Origin: Streptomyces tailanensis
Lineage (GTDB): Bacteria > Actinomycetota > Actinomycetes > Streptomycetales > Streptomycetaceae
NCBI RefSeq assembly: GCF_008386495.1
Contig: NZ_VTHJ01000043.1
Coordinates: 1-64,000, forward strand
DNA length: 64,000 bases
Direction: 5' to 3'
Below the pieces are notes generated by a model. That model did no database searches. It had not been told where the DNA came from and saw only the letters and a list, made by a program, of their open reading frames with translations. The position numbers and the translations under genes are program-made. Positions 8,012-16,737 of the stretch are shown in pieces (the stretch's first letter is position 1; each line of letters opens with the position of its first letter).

Positions 8012-9391
8012 TCAGTCACCGGCGGCGATCCGCGCCAGCCGCCGGGCCTCTTCCCGTGTGGAGCGGGCGATCGCGTCCTCGTCGGCGTGCAGCAGGCGGT
8101 TGTTCTCGACGATCTGCCGGCCGTTCACGAAGGAGGCGGTGACGGGGGCTGCCGCGCCGAAGACGAGGGCGGTCACCGGGTCGGCGATGGAGGCGTGGGC
8201 GAGGGTGTCGAGCTTCCAGAGCACCAGGTCGGCGAGCTTGCCCGGCTCCAGGGAGCCGATCTCGCCTGCCCGGCCCAGGACCTGGGCACCGCCGTAGGTG
8301 CCGAGGCGCAGCGCCTGGCAGGCGTTGAGGGCCGCTTCGCGGTGGGCGCCGAGGCGGTTGATGAGGAGCGCGTTGCGCAACTCGGTGTGGAGTTCGCCCG
8401 ACTCGTTCGACGCGGTGCCGTCGACGCCGAGGCCGACCGGGACGCCGGCCGCCAGCATGTCCGGGACGCGGGCGATACCGGCCGCCAGGCGGGCGTTGGA
8501 GGACGGGCAGTGGGCGACCCCCGTCCTCGTACGGGCGAAGGCGTCGATGTCGGAGTCGTTCATGTGGACGCAGTGCGCCATCCACACGTCCTCGCCGAGC
8601 CAGCCGGTCGACTCGAAGTAGTCGGTCGGGCCCATGCCGAACAGCTCGTGGCAGAACTTCTCCTCCTCAACCGTCTCCGAGCCGTGGGTGTGCAGACGTA
8701 CGCCGAGGCGGCGGGCCAACCCAGCGCCCTCACACATGAGTTCGGTGGAGACGGAGAACGGGGAGCAGGGGGCCACGGCCACCTGGGTCATCGCGTCGAA
8801 GGAGGCGTCGTGGTGTTCGCGGACGGTCGCCTCGGTGGCGGCGAGCGCGCCGTCGAGGGTCTCGACGGCGAAGTCCGGCGGCAGACCGCCGTCCTTCTCG
8901 CTGCGGTCCATGGAGCCGCGGGCGAGGGTGAAGCGGACGCCCATCTCGCGCGCCGCCCGGATGATCGAGCCCGACAGGTCGCCGGAACCCTTCGGGAAGA
9001 CGTAGTGATGGTCCATGGCGGTCGTCACGCCACCGCGGGCCATCATGCCGAGCGAGCCCTGGGCCGCCGCGTACGTCATGCGCTCGTCGATGCGCGCCCA
9101 GGTCGGGTAGAGCGCGACGAGCCAGTTGAAGAGGTTGTGGTCCGTGGCGAGGCCGCGGGTGATCCACTGGTAGAAGTGGTGGTGGGTGTTGACCAGGCCG
9201 GGGGTCACCAGGTGACCGGTCGCGTCGATGCGGCGTACGACGTCAGTCAGCCCCTCGGGGGCCTTGCCTTCGCCAACCGACTCGATGATGTTGTCCGCCA
9301 CGACCACGTGACCCGACGTGTACTCGGTGTCCTTCGCGTCCACGGTCGCGATCGCCGCGTTCTCGATGACGATGCGCTGGGTTGCTGCCAT
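8012..9391 (-). CDS. 8-oxoguanine deaminase (amidohydrolase)
   Basis: A 459-residue amidohydrolase of the 8-oxoguanine/guanine deaminase and TrzN branch, expected to convert 8-oxoguanine to urate plus ammonia. Metal ligands are visible: NTHHHFYQW (about residues 68-76), HTHGSE (about 235), HCVHMND (about 270) and the aspartate of GVDGTASNES (about 325). It is the last gene of the minus-strand urate operon, 22 bp after the urate oxidase stop, so its product urate feeds directly into the preceding enzymes. The start is ATG 9391. Guanine deaminase activity is an alternative. Confidence 0.85.
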   Translation of the reverse strand: MAATQRIVIENAAIATVDAKDTEYTSGHVVVADNIIESVGEGKAPEGLTDVVRRIDATGHLVTPGLVNTHHHFYQWITRGLATDHNLFNWLVALYPTWARIDERMTYAAAQGSLGMMARGGVTTAMDHHYVFPKGSGDLSGSIIRAAREMGVRFTLARGSMDRSEKDGGLPPDFAVETLDGALAATEATVREHHDASFDAMTQVAVAPCSPFSVSTELMCEGAGLARRLGVRLHTHGSETVEEEKFCHELFGMGPTDYFESTGWLGEDVWMAHCVHMNDSDIDAFARTRTGVAHCPSSNARLAAGIARVPDMLAAGVPVGLGVDGTASNESGELHTELRNALLINRLGAHREAALNACQALRLGTYGGAQVLGRAGEIGSLEPGKLADLVLWKLDTLAHASIADPVTALVFGAAAPVTASFVNGRQIVENNRLLHADEDAIARSTREEARRLARIAAGD

Positions 9392-9413
9392 GGGGTTCGT
9401 CCTTCAGAGGTCT

Positions 9414-10307
9414 TCAGAGGTTGGTGAGGTCCGCCGGGATCTTCGCTTCGCACCCGTCCCGCAGGACGGTGGCCTCGATCAGGCCGTAGGGGCGGTCGGC
9501 GGCGAAGTACACCTCGTTGTCGTTCTTCAGGCCGAACGGGGTCAGGTCCACCAGGAAGTGATGCTTGTTCGGGAGGGAGAAGCGGACCTCGTCGATCTCG
9601 CCGCTGTTGTCGATGATCCGGGCGCCCATGGCGTAGAGGGTCTGCTGGAGCGACAGCGAGTACGTCTCCGCGAACGCGGCGAGCATGTGCTTCTTCACCT
9701 GCTCGTAAGACTGGTTCCAGTCGGGCGCCGGCTGCTCTCCGTCCGTCCAGTTGAAGCGCCAGCGGCCGGAGACCTCGGTGGCGAGGATGCGGTCGTACGC
9801 CTCGGGGAGGGTCGTGTACTTGTCCTTGACGTAGCCCCAGAACTCGGAGTTGGTCGAGTTCATGACGGTGAGGTCCTTGAGGCCGGAGACGACCTCCCAC
9901 GACGAGCCGTCGTACGTGATCTGGGTGAGCCGGGTCTCCTGGCCCTTGCGGACGAAGGAGTGCTCGCCCTCGCCGGAGTGCTCGATGCGCTCCCAGGCGT
10001 ATTCCTCGATGCGGATGCGGGCCCGGTGGATGGGCTCCTGCGAGGTCACGAAGTGGCGGGCGAGATGAATGCCGAACTGTTCGGCGGACTCGATGCCCTT
10101 CTCCTTGGCGAAGGCGTACACCGTGTTCTTGGTGGTGTCCGTCGGCAGGACGTTGGCGTTCGAGCCGGAGAGGTGGACCTCGTCCATGTCGCCGCTCAGC
10201 GACACGGACACGTTCAGGTCCTTGATGTGGTGGGTGGCGCCGTCCCGCGTGATCTTCACGACTCGGTTCTCGGCCTTGCCGTACTGGTTCTGTCCAAGGA
10301 TGGGCAT
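9414..10307 (-). CDS. pucL: Urate oxidase (factor-independent urate hydroxylase)
   Basis: A 297-residue cofactor-free uricase that oxidises urate to 5-hydroxyisourate. The signature TDTTKNTVYAFAKEKG (about residues 55-70) holds the catalytic Thr. YGKAENRVVKI near residue 10 carries the catalytic Lys, and LPNKHHFLVDL (about 255) the catalytic His. The ATG at 10307 gives the conserved start MPILGQNQYGKA; the frame continues upstream into uraH but is not coding there. It sits 5 bp after the HIU hydrolase stop, so the two steps are translated from one transcript. Confidence 0.95.
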   Translation of the reverse strand: MPILGQNQYGKAENRVVKITRDGATHHIKDLNVSVSLSGDMDEVHLSGSNANVLPTDTTKNTVYAFAKEKGIESAEQFGIHLARHFVTSQEPIHRARIRIEEYAWERIEHSGEGEHSFVRKGQETRLTQITYDGSSWEVVSGLKDLTVMNSTNSEFWGYVKDKYTTLPEAYDRILATEVSGRWRFNWTDGEQPAPDWNQSYEQVKKHMLAAFAETYSLSLQQTLYAMGARIIDNSGEIDEVRFSLPNKHHFLVDLTPFGLKNDNEVYFAADRPYGLIEATVLRDGCEAKIPADLTNL

Positions 10308-10312
10308 GGGTG

Positions 10313-10663
10313 CTAGCTCCCTCGGTATACGGAGTAGCCGAACGGGTTGAGCAGCAGCGGTACGTGATAGTGCTCGCCCGGTACGACGGCGAAGGTGACC
10401 GTCACCTCCGGGAAGAACGCTCCGCTGTCGCGGTGCGCGGAGAGGTACGCCTCGGTGTCGAAGCCGAGCCGTACGTGGGTGGTCCCCTCCGGCGGCGCCG
10501 GGAGGTCCTTGCAGCGTCCGTCGGCGTCCGTGGCGGAGGTGCCGAGCTCCGCCCACCCGGCTCCTCCGTGTGCCGACAGCGAGACGGGCACGCCCTGTGC
10601 GGGGCGGCCGATGCTGGTGTCCAGGATGTGCGTGGACACGGAGGCGGTGCTGCTGGTGCTCAT
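10313..10663 (-). CDS. uraH: 5-hydroxyisourate hydrolase (transthyretin-like)
   Basis: A 116-residue transthyretin-fold protein that hydrolyses 5-hydroxyisourate to OHCU. The family hallmarks are intact: STHILDTSIGRPAQG at the N-terminus, the central Arg in ADGRC, HYHVPLLLNPFGYS, and the diagnostic C-terminal YRGS. Its ATG overlaps the uraD stop by four bases (ATGA), so the pair is translationally coupled. Confidence 0.95.
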   Translation of the reverse strand: MSTSSTASVSTHILDTSIGRPAQGVPVSLSAHGGAGWAELGTSATDADGRCKDLPAPPEGTTHVRLGFDTEAYLSAHRDSGAFFPEVTVTFAVVPGEHYHVPLLLNPFGYSVYRGS

Positions 10664-11178
10664 GCTGGTGCGTCCTGTCCGAGGAGTCGGGTGAGCCGGA
10701 TGCGGTTGATCTTTCCCAGCTCGATCCGCACGATCTCGCGTTCCCGCTCGGGCGGGTTGCCGATCCGTTCCCTGAGCGCGTCGCGCATCTGCTCGCCGGA
10801 GCGGCCGGTGGCGCAGATCAGGAAGACGTGGCCGAACTTCTCCTGGTAGGCCAGGTTGAGTTCAAGCATCTCGGCCCTGAGCTCCTCGGAGGCGTCCGCC
10901 ATGCCCCGCTGCTCCCGGGCCGACGCCGGATCGCCGGGCTTCGGGCGGCCGATCGGCGGGTGTGCCGCCATGGCCTCCTCCAGGTCGCCCGCGCTCAGCC
11001 AGGCCATGGCAGCGTCACTGGCGGCGAGGAGGTCGTCGACCGCGGCGTACGGCCGTCCCATGAGCAGCCTGCGCCCCCACTCCACCGAGGCGCACACCTC
11101 GCGGAGCGCCGCGACGCCCGCATGCTCCTCCAGGGCGTTGAACCGGGCAAGGCCCGGCGTCGGGAAACTCGAAGTCAC
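10660..11178 (-). CDS. uraD: 2-oxo-4-hydroxy-4-carboxy-5-ureidoimidazoline decarboxylase
   Basis: A 172-residue OHCU decarboxylase, which produces S-allantoin. Catalytic blocks are HPPIGRP (about residue 70), KFGHVFLICATGRS (about 115) and ERIGNPPEREREI (about 135). The GTG at 11178 (VTSSFPTPGLARFN) is preferred over the GTG 36 bases upstream because homologues begin near it. It is the first gene of the four-gene urate operon. The palindrome at 11211-11225 lies 32 bp upstream. Confidence 0.92.
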   Translation of the reverse strand: MTSSFPTPGLARFNALEEHAGVAALREVCASVEWGRRLLMGRPYAAVDDLLAASDAAMAWLSAGDLEEAMAAHPPIGRPKPGDPASAREQRGMADASEELRAEMLELNLAYQEKFGHVFLICATGRSGEQMRDALRERIGNPPEREREIVRIELGKINRIRLTRLLGQDAPA

Positions 11179-11210
11179 GCGACCAGCTAACGCCCTACGA
11201 CAACACCACG

Positions 11211-11225
11211 TCAACAGTTTGTTGA
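11211..11225. promoter_or_regulatory. Palindrome upstream of the urate operon
   Basis: TCAACAGTTTGTTGA is a perfect 6-3-6 inverted repeat placed 32 bp before the uraD start and just downstream of the small HTH gene's stop. An A-rich run follows. It is a candidate operator for the urate operon, possibly for the adjacent HTH protein. The sequence differs from the TTCCG-type sites at hyi and gcl. Confidence 0.5.
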
Positions 11226-11274
11226 AAAAATCGCGGTTACGGCGACCCGCTCGGCGGCACCGGCCGCTCAGTTG

Positions 11275-11655
11275 TCAGTTGCCCTTGGCCGCGCTTTCCC
11301 TGTTCAGGTAGTTGTAGACGGTGAAGCGGCTGACGCCGAGCGCGCTCGCGACGGTCTCCACACCATGCCGCACCGAGAAGGCGCCGCGCGCCTCCAACAT
11401 CCGTACTACCTCCTGCTTGGCCTTGCGGTCGAGGTCGGCGAGCGGCTTGCCGTGCTTGCGCTCCAGCGCGACGAGGATGTGGTCCAGCGACTCGGCGAGC
11501 TGCGGCAGCCGTACGGCGACGACCTCGGCGCCCTCCCAGGAGAGCACGACGTCGTCCGGGCCGGCCTCGTCCGGCGGCAGCATGACCCCGCCCATGGCGT
11601 CGACCAGCGGCTTGACGGCCGCGACGAAGGGGTCGTCGTCGCCGGTGCCGCTCAC
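11275..11655 (-). CDS. Small HTH regulator (YheO/DauR-type C-terminal HTH)
   Basis: A 126-residue protein whose C-terminus (FSVRHGVETVASALGVSRFT, then VYNYLNRE) matches the HTH of YheO/DauR-like regulators. The N-terminal 60 residues may be a reduced PAS-like sensor (DDVVLSWEGAEVVAVRLPQL). The gene lies immediately upstream of the urate operon on the same strand and overlaps the preceding small gene by four bases. Regulation of purine catabolism is the obvious inference from context, but no ligand can be read from the sequence. Confidence 0.75.
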   Translation of the reverse strand: MSGTGDDDPFVAAVKPLVDAMGGVMLPPDEAGPDDVVLSWEGAEVVAVRLPQLAESLDHILVALERKHGKPLADLDRKAKQEVVRMLEARGAFSVRHGVETVASALGVSRFTVYNYLNRESAAKGN

Positions 11656-11903
11656 TCGGCACCCTCCCCGATCACATTGACCTGGAGCGAGATACGGGTG
11701 GCGCCCGACTCCAGGGTCTTGCGCAGCAGCGCGTCCACGGCGGTGAGCACGGCGTCGGCACCCCCCTCCACCGTGTTCCCGAACGGCCCGACATCCACCG
11801 CGTCCAGCTCGGCCGCCTCGACGACCTCGCGGGCCACGAGCGCGTGCGCCGGGGCCTCGTCGAGGTCGAAGGGCTCGGTCGTGAACTCCACTCTCAATCG
11901 CAC
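11652..11903 (-). CDS. MTH1187/YkoF-like (DUF77) small protein
   Basis: An 83-residue alpha/beta protein resembling the thiamine-binding/MTH1187 (DUF77) fold. The stretch VGPFGNTVEGGADAVLTAVD and the ending TRISLQVNVIGE follow the family pattern. The start is ATG 11903, and its end overlaps the HTH gene (ATGA), so the two are coupled. DUF77 proteins are proposed thiamine-pathway metabolite binders. A link to purine catabolism is positional only. Confidence 0.7.
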   Translation of the reverse strand: MRLRVEFTTEPFDLDEAPAHALVAREVVEAAELDAVDVGPFGNTVEGGADAVLTAVDALLRKTLESGATRISLQVNVIGEGAE

Positions 11904-11941
11904 GACGCGACCCTAACCGACGGAGGCATGGCCACTGACAG

Positions 11942-12150
11942 TCACGCGAGGATGACTTCGCACCAGACCGTCTTCGTGTACGGGTCGCCGCAGGTCGTTC
12001 CCCAGTGGGTGGACAGGGCTTCGACGAGAAGAAGGCCTCGGCCGGAGTCCGGATCGGGGGACGGCGGAGGGAGCGTGCCGGGGGTGGGTGGGCGACGGTC
12101 GGGGCGGGCGTCGGTCACTTCGATACGGAGGGCTGGGTCATCCGGGTAGA
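11942..12150 (-). pseudogene. C-terminal fragment of an RsbW-type ATP-binding protein
   Basis: On the minus strand an open frame without a start reads DPALRIEVTDARPDR, then SGRGLLLVEALSTHWG and ends KTVWCEVILA before TGA at 11942-11944. This is the C-terminal third of a Streptomyces HATPase_c (RsbW-like, anti-sigma kinase) protein, with the GRGL box intact. The N-terminal ATPase portion is missing because the 3' end of the TPR gene abuts and overlaps it. It is a truncated remnant. Confidence 0.7.
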
Positions 12151-14018
12151 GAGGCGGGGCCGTGCTCCTTGAGCCGGTCGAGGAGGGCGTCGATCTCGGT
12201 GACCGCGGCGGGCAGGTCGCCGGAGACGGCGTGGGTGCTGGCCCGCAGGTGCAGGGCGCCGGAGATCTGGCCGATGACGTCGGGCCGGGTGGCGAACGCG
12301 TGCAGCAGGTCCACCTCGGCGAAGACCGGCGCGACGTGCTCCTCGCTGCCCGTGGTCTGCAGGCGCAGGCCGAGCGCGGTCGCCCGCAGCCGCAGCAGGC
12401 GGGCCTCCTGGTACGGGGCGAGGCCGGGTGTCTCCTCGTGCAGGCGGACCATGGACGCGTGGGCGGCGGTCAGCGCGGCGGCCTTCGCCTCGGCTCCGTC
12501 GGCGCCCTCCGTGGGGATCTCGGCGGCGGCGAGCAGCGCGCAGGCGCGGGCGAGCGCCGCGTCACCCGGCAGTCCGGCGTCCTCGTACAGGGCTGCGGCC
12601 TCCTCGTGGAGGGCGGCGGCGTCGGAGTACTCGTCCCTCTGGCCCGCCCGGCTCGCCTCGTCGGCCAGCAGGTTCGCGCGCAGCTGGACGAGCGGGCCGA
12701 CGGCCGGGTCGTCGGGGTGGGTGTAGTCGCGGACGGCGGCGAGCGTACGCAGCCGCGCCCAGCAGGCCTGTGCGTCCGGGTGCCCCTGCTCTTCCAACGC
12801 CCTTGCCTGGAGGATGAGTTCGGGCAGCGCGTCGGGGACGGCGGCTGCCGTACGGGACGCGGGCGCGGTGACCGGGGCGGCCGGGGCGACCTCGTCGAGA
12901 CTGCGGGTGCGCAGGGTCAGTTCCAGCGCGTCGAGGAGCGGAGCCCGGTCGAGGCGGGCCCTGCGGCGGTCGGTGTGGGCCGTGGTTCCGTTGCGGGCGT
13001 CGAAGCGGGCGGCGAGGTCGTCGGCGCGGCCCCCCACCTCGGCGCGCAGGCCGGCCGCCGTCCAGGTGCGGCCCGCGTATCCGGCGGCGGGCAGTTCGCC
13101 GTGGCCGAGGAACTCGACCCGCTGGAGGAGGACCTCCACGCCGGTGAGGAAGTCGAGCAGGTCCAGCGGGGAGTCCACCTCGTCGAACAGGTTCCGGTTC
13201 TCGGCGAGCAGTTCCAGACCGCGTGCCTCGTTGCCGGTCAGCGCGCAGAACTCCAGGTGGCGGCCGACCTCCCCGGACATCGAGGGGTTGCGGCGGCAGC
13301 CGCGGTAGCCGGCGAGGTGCAGTTCGCGTGCCCGGTCGGCGCTGCCGGTGCGCAGCAGGGGCAGCAGCGCGTACGAGAGGGAGCGGGCCGGCTCCTCCTG
13401 GCAAAACTCCTTCCCGGCCAGGACGGGTTCCCAGGTGCGCAGCGCCCGCTCGTCGTCGCCCGCCATGAGGTGGTACAGGGCGCGCTCGCAGGTCTCGCAG
13501 GCCTCGCAGTCGCTGAGCCGGGTGCGGGTGCGGCCCGCCCACAGCTCGTAGGCGAGGGTGGTGTCCTCGCCCACGTGGGCGGCGAGTTGGTACGACTGCC
13601 CGTAATAGGGCTGGAGGCCGAGGCCGGCCTTCTCGTACCGGTCGCGCATCTCCGTCAGCCACTGGCGCATGCTGGCCAGCGGTATCTCGGGCAGCTGGCG
13701 CAGGGCGTTGGCCACCCACTTGAACCGCCAGAACAGCATGTGGCGCAGGCGCTCGTCGAAGACGTCGGGCTGCTCGTCGAAGAGGGTGAGCAGGCGGGCG
13801 AAGACGACGGGCGACTTCCGGGGTTCGGAGCCGTAGGTGTACGCCTCCTGCAGTTCGAGGAGGGCGTGGACGAGCGGGACGGGCTCCGCGAACTGCTCGG
13901 CGGCGTCGACGAGTTCCTCGGCGGTGACGGTGCGGGTGCGGCCGTAGGGACGCTGGTCGTTCTCCTTCAGCGCCTGGTACAGCTCGTCCGTGCTCTGGGG
14001 ATGGGGTGCGGTGGGCAT
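12138..14018 (-). CDS. Tetratricopeptide-type helical protein next to Hsp90 remnant
   Basis: A 626-residue, alanine- and leucine-rich helical protein. Repeated helix pairs (for example ARLLTLFDEQPDVFDERL, ALYHLMAGDDERALRTWEPV and a C-terminal run of ALHEEAAALYEDAGLPGDAA) suggest TPR repeats. No catalytic motif is seen. The start is ATG 14018. The longer 709-residue frame runs back into the Hsp90 remnant and is rejected. In related Streptomyces this kind of gene follows an hsp90 gene, so a chaperone-partner role is plausible. Here its chaperone neighbour is destroyed. Confidence 0.75.
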   Translation of the reverse strand: MPTAPHPQSTDELYQALKENDQRPYGRTRTVTAEELVDAAEQFAEPVPLVHALLELQEAYTYGSEPRKSPVVFARLLTLFDEQPDVFDERLRHMLFWRFKWVANALRQLPEIPLASMRQWLTEMRDRYEKAGLGLQPYYGQSYQLAAHVGEDTTLAYELWAGRTRTRLSDCEACETCERALYHLMAGDDERALRTWEPVLAGKEFCQEEPARSLSYALLPLLRTGSADRARELHLAGYRGCRRNPSMSGEVGRHLEFCALTGNEARGLELLAENRNLFDEVDSPLDLLDFLTGVEVLLQRVEFLGHGELPAAGYAGRTWTAAGLRAEVGGRADDLAARFDARNGTTAHTDRRRARLDRAPLLDALELTLRTRSLDEVAPAAPVTAPASRTAAAVPDALPELILQARALEEQGHPDAQACWARLRTLAAVRDYTHPDDPAVGPLVQLRANLLADEASRAGQRDEYSDAAALHEEAAALYEDAGLPGDAALARACALLAAAEIPTEGADGAEAKAAALTAAHASMVRLHEETPGLAPYQEARLLRLRATALGLRLQTTGSEEHVAPVFAEVDLLHAFATRPDVIGQISGALHLRASTHAVSGDLPAAVTEIDALLDRLKEHGPASLPG

Positions 14019-14020
14019 CG

Positions 14021-14523
14021 TCAGCTGTCCTTGCGGAGGGCGTGGGCGAGAAGGTCGAGGAAGGAGCGGTTGATGAGGCTCGATTCGGCGGGCCTGAGCG
14101 GGCGACGGGACAGCATCGCGGCCTGCCCGTAGAGGGCTTCGGCGCTGGTGCGGGCCAGCTCGGGCTCGTCGATGGTGACGGCGGTGCGGACCAGCGGGTT
14201 GAGCTGGTTGAGGATCAGCTGGGCCCGCGGGGCCTCCTGGCGCAGGGCGCCGAGGATGTCGCCCCACAGGCCGCCCTCCTGCTCGCGGGCGAGCTGGGAG
14301 CGGGTGCGCTCGTGCCGGGCCTCGCGGCTGTCGACGAGGAGGGCGGGGGCGGAGGCCGGCTGGAAGGTGCGCAGCGCGACATCGCAGTCGAAGACGGCGA
14401 GGGCGAGTAGAGGTGGTGGGAGAGGAGATCGACGAGACCGCGCAGATCGACCTGGAAGGTGCGGTCGGCGCCGGCCGGGTTCGCGGCGGCGTCGGTGTCG
14501 GTGTCGGTGTCGGGGAGAGTCAT
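14021..14523 (-). pseudogene. htpG: Hsp90-family gene with large internal deletion
   Basis: The start (MTLPDTDTDTDAA, then FQVDLRGLVDLLSHHLYS) is the conserved Hsp90 N-terminus. At about 14405-14415 the sequence jumps, in a different frame, to the Hsp90 C-terminus (FDCDVALRTFQPAS, then NPLVRTAVTIDEPELARTSA, ending LAHALRKDS). The rest of the ATPase domain and the middle domain, roughly 450 codons, are absent. The product cannot be a chaperone. The tandem GAYACC-type repeat behind TDTDTD is a minor curiosity. Confidence 0.85.
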
Positions 14524-14610
14524 CGGCAGTCCGGGGTGGGAGGGGCGACGGGTAACGGGTTACCCGTGACGGGTGACGGGTGGCGATCGGGACCGGAGGG
14601 CGGCGTGCGC

Positions 14611-15558
14611 TCAGGCGCGCCGGTGCCCGCGTGCGAACTGCTTCTCGGGCTCCGCGAAGTACGTCCAGGGCCACTTGGTGTAGGCGCCGTCCAGCGCCTG
14701 GAAGACGCGCCGGACCGTGTGGCGCTCACCGGCCAGCGACAGGGCCATGGCGAACATGTTGAAGTCCTGCTGCCAGCCCGGGCGCCGCACGTAGGCGGGG
14801 TGGAGGATGCTGTGGTCCGCCGCCTCCCGCAACTGCGCCTGGATCTCGTCGGTTTCGAGGTAGTCCCCGCGCTCCGACTCGACCCACTCCTCGATGTACG
14901 CCATGGCGATCACGCAGCCGAGGCGGTGGCCCTCCGGGGCGCGGGCGGCCGCGTCCTGGGCGAACGCCAGGGCCTGCCCCGGCTCGCCGCCCCAACGCGG
15001 CTGCAACTGCGACACCCACTCCAGATGGGTCTCCAGGTCCAGCGGGTCGCGGCGCAGGGCGGCGTCGCGTCGGGTCTCGTTGACGGCGGAGCCCAGCGAC
15101 ATACCGCGACCGGAGGTGAGGAGGCGGCGCCACGGCGTGCCCCATTCCGGCCGCAACTCGGCGGCCTCGAACAACTGCTCCTCGGCGATGCGGAGCCGCT
15201 CGTGGAAGACCCGCCACTGCTCCGGTGTGACGTTCACGGCACGTTCGGCGGTGCGCGCCTCCCAGCCCCAGTTGATGTAGCGCGTCCCGGATATCAGCAG
15301 GGCCGTCGCCCGGTGCTCCTTGTCCTCCTCGACAGCCTGGCCGATCCAGTCCTGCACACCGTCCAGGTCGGCGAGTTCGCCCAGGACCTGGTGGTCGTGG
15401 CCGAGGTCGAAGGGTGCCAGCGCCGCCTTGACCGCCTCCCAGTCACCCGCGTCGGCCGCTTCCACCAGCGCGAGTACCCGCGTGTCCCCGAGCGCGCGCA
15501 GCGTGTACATCCCGTTCTTCTGCCTGCGCGGGACAGGGAGGGCGTGCGGGTCCGCCAC
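14611..15558 (-). CDS. Hypothetical helical protein
   Basis: A 315-residue soluble protein of unrecognised function, rich in W, R and E (for example YINWGWEARTAERAVNVTPE and LEWVSQLQPRWGGEPGQALA). The helical, repeat-like layout resembles tetratricopeptide proteins. The listed start is GTG 15558. However, a better initiator, ATG 15599 reading MFGKLFDRGGG with an upstream purine run, is one frame away, separated by a run of seven C/G bases at 15570-15576. A one-base slip there would restore a longer N-terminus. It precedes the Hsp90 remnant on the same strand. Confidence 0.6.
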   Translation of the reverse strand: MADPHALPVPRRQKNGMYTLRALGDTRVLALVEAADAGDWEAVKAALAPFDLGHDHQVLGELADLDGVQDWIGQAVEEDKEHRATALLISGTRYINWGWEARTAERAVNVTPEQWRVFHERLRIAEEQLFEAAELRPEWGTPWRRLLTSGRGMSLGSAVNETRRDAALRRDPLDLETHLEWVSQLQPRWGGEPGQALAFAQDAAARAPEGHRLGCVIAMAYIEEWVESERGDYLETDEIQAQLREAADHSILHPAYVRRPGWQQDFNMFAMALSLAGERHTVRRVFQALDGAYTKWPWTYFAEPEKQFARGHRRA

Positions 15559-15746
15559 CGGTCTCTCCGCCCCCCCTGTCGAACAGCTTGCCGAACATGC
15601 CGCGCCCTCCCCTGGTCCCGCGTGATCGTCCGGTGCAGCTTAAGCGGACCCACCGACAGATCTCCGTTGGGTTTTCCCGGCACGGCTTCGGCGCCTCACC
15701 CGCTTCCACTGAGGCCTCTTGACAGCCCCGAGAGACAGCGGCAGTC

Positions 15747-15782
15747 TTCCATTAAGCAGAAGTAAACTTCCGTAAAGCGGAA
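15747..15782. promoter_or_regulatory. Tandem TTCC-type operators upstream of hyi
   Basis: Two 15-bp inverted repeats start exactly 21 bp apart: TTCCATTAAGCAGAA (15747-15761, imperfect) and TTCCGTAAAGCGGAA (15768-15782, perfect). The second ends 27 bp before the hyi ATG. The gcl promoter has the same pair with the same spacing. The half-site and double-site architecture fit an IclR-family regulator such as AllR, which is an inference. Confidence 0.75.
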
Positions 15783-15809
15783 TTACAGACGGAAGGGAAG
15801 CCCGGTCCC

Positions 15810-16667
15810 ATGCCAGGTTCTCAATTGGGCACAGCCGCAGCGCAGCGCTTCACCCTCAACCTGTCGATCCTCTTCACGGAGCTCCCGCTCCTGGAGCGCC
15901 CCGCGGCCGCCGCCGCGGCCGGCTTCACCGCGGTCGAGCTGTGGTGGCCCTGGGTCGACTCCCCCACCCCCGAGCCCGCCGAACTCGACGCCCTGAAGCG
16001 CGCGATCGAGGACGCCGGTGTCCAGTTGACCGGGCTGAACTTCTACGCCGGGCGGTTGCCGGGCCCCGACCGGGGCGCGCTGTCGATCCCCGGCGCGGAG
16101 TCGGAGAGGTTCCGGGCCAACGTCGAGGTGGTCGCGGACTTCGCCGAGTCCCTGGGCTGCAAGGCCCTCAACGCCCTGTACGGCAACCGCGTCGAGGGGG
16201 TGGACCCGGCCGAGCAGGACGCGCTCGCGCTGGAGAACCTGGTGTTCGCGGCCCGGGCCGCCGATCGGATCGGCGCGATCCTGCTGATCGAGGCCCTGAA
16301 CAAGCCGGAGTCCCCGCTGTACCCGCTGGTCTCCGCCCCGGCCGCCGTCGGCATCGTCGACAAGGTCAACCAGGCTGCCGGCCTCGGCAACGCGCGCTTC
16401 CTGATGGACCTCTACCACCTGTCCATGAGCGGCGAGGACCTGCCGTCGGTGATCGAGCGGTACACCGACAGGACCGGTCATGTGCAGATCGCCGACAACC
16501 CCGGCCGCGGCGCCCCGGGCACCGGCACGCTCCCGCTGGCGGACCTCCTCGACCAGCTGTGGAAGGCCGGTTACGAGGGCTTCGTCGGCCTGGAGTTCAA
16601 GCCGGGCGACCGGCCGAGCGAGGAGGCACTGGCGTGGCTGCCGCGTGCGGCACGCGCGGCCCGCTGA
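15810..16667 (+). CDS. hyi: Hydroxypyruvate isomerase
   Basis: A 285-residue TIM-barrel sugar-isomerase-like protein of the Hyi family, interconverting hydroxypyruvate and tartronate semialdehyde. Family blocks include GFTAVELWWPW, LTGLNFYAGRLPGPDRGAL, LLIEALNKPESPLYPL (metal-ligand Glu), FLMDLYHLSMSGED (Asp/His) and GHVQIADNPGRGAPGTG. The ATG at 15810 follows a tandem operator. The tartronate semialdehyde reductase gene follows 70 bp later on the same strand, so this is a glyoxylate-to-glycerate module completed by gcl further right. Confidence 0.9.
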   Translation: MPGSQLGTAAAQRFTLNLSILFTELPLLERPAAAAAAGFTAVELWWPWVDSPTPEPAELDALKRAIEDAGVQLTGLNFYAGRLPGPDRGALSIPGAESERFRANVEVVADFAESLGCKALNALYGNRVEGVDPAEQDALALENLVFAARAADRIGAILLIEALNKPESPLYPLVSAPAAVGIVDKVNQAAGLGNARFLMDLYHLSMSGEDLPSVIERYTDRTGHVQIADNPGRGAPGTGTLPLADLLDQLWKAGYEGFVGLEFKPGDRPSEEALAWLPRAARAAR

Positions 16668-16679
16668 GCCCGGCTCATC

Positions 16680-16715
16680 GACGTACGAGACGTACGAGGC
16701 ATCCGAGACGTACGA
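16680..16715. repeat. Three GACGTACGA direct repeats
   Basis: GACGTACGA occurs at 16680-16688, 16689-16697 and 16707-16715, between the hyi stop and the garR ribosome-binding site (GGGAGG at about 16725). Each copy contains the palindrome CGTACG. It may be a local duplication or a binding site. No function is evident. Confidence 0.6.
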
Positions 16716-16737
16716 ACGCTTTCAGGGAGGCACCCTC

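Noticed and set aside
12162..14132. 656-codon plus-strand ORF
   Set aside because: Antisense shadow of the helical TPR-type gene and the Hsp90 remnant, without recognisable domains.
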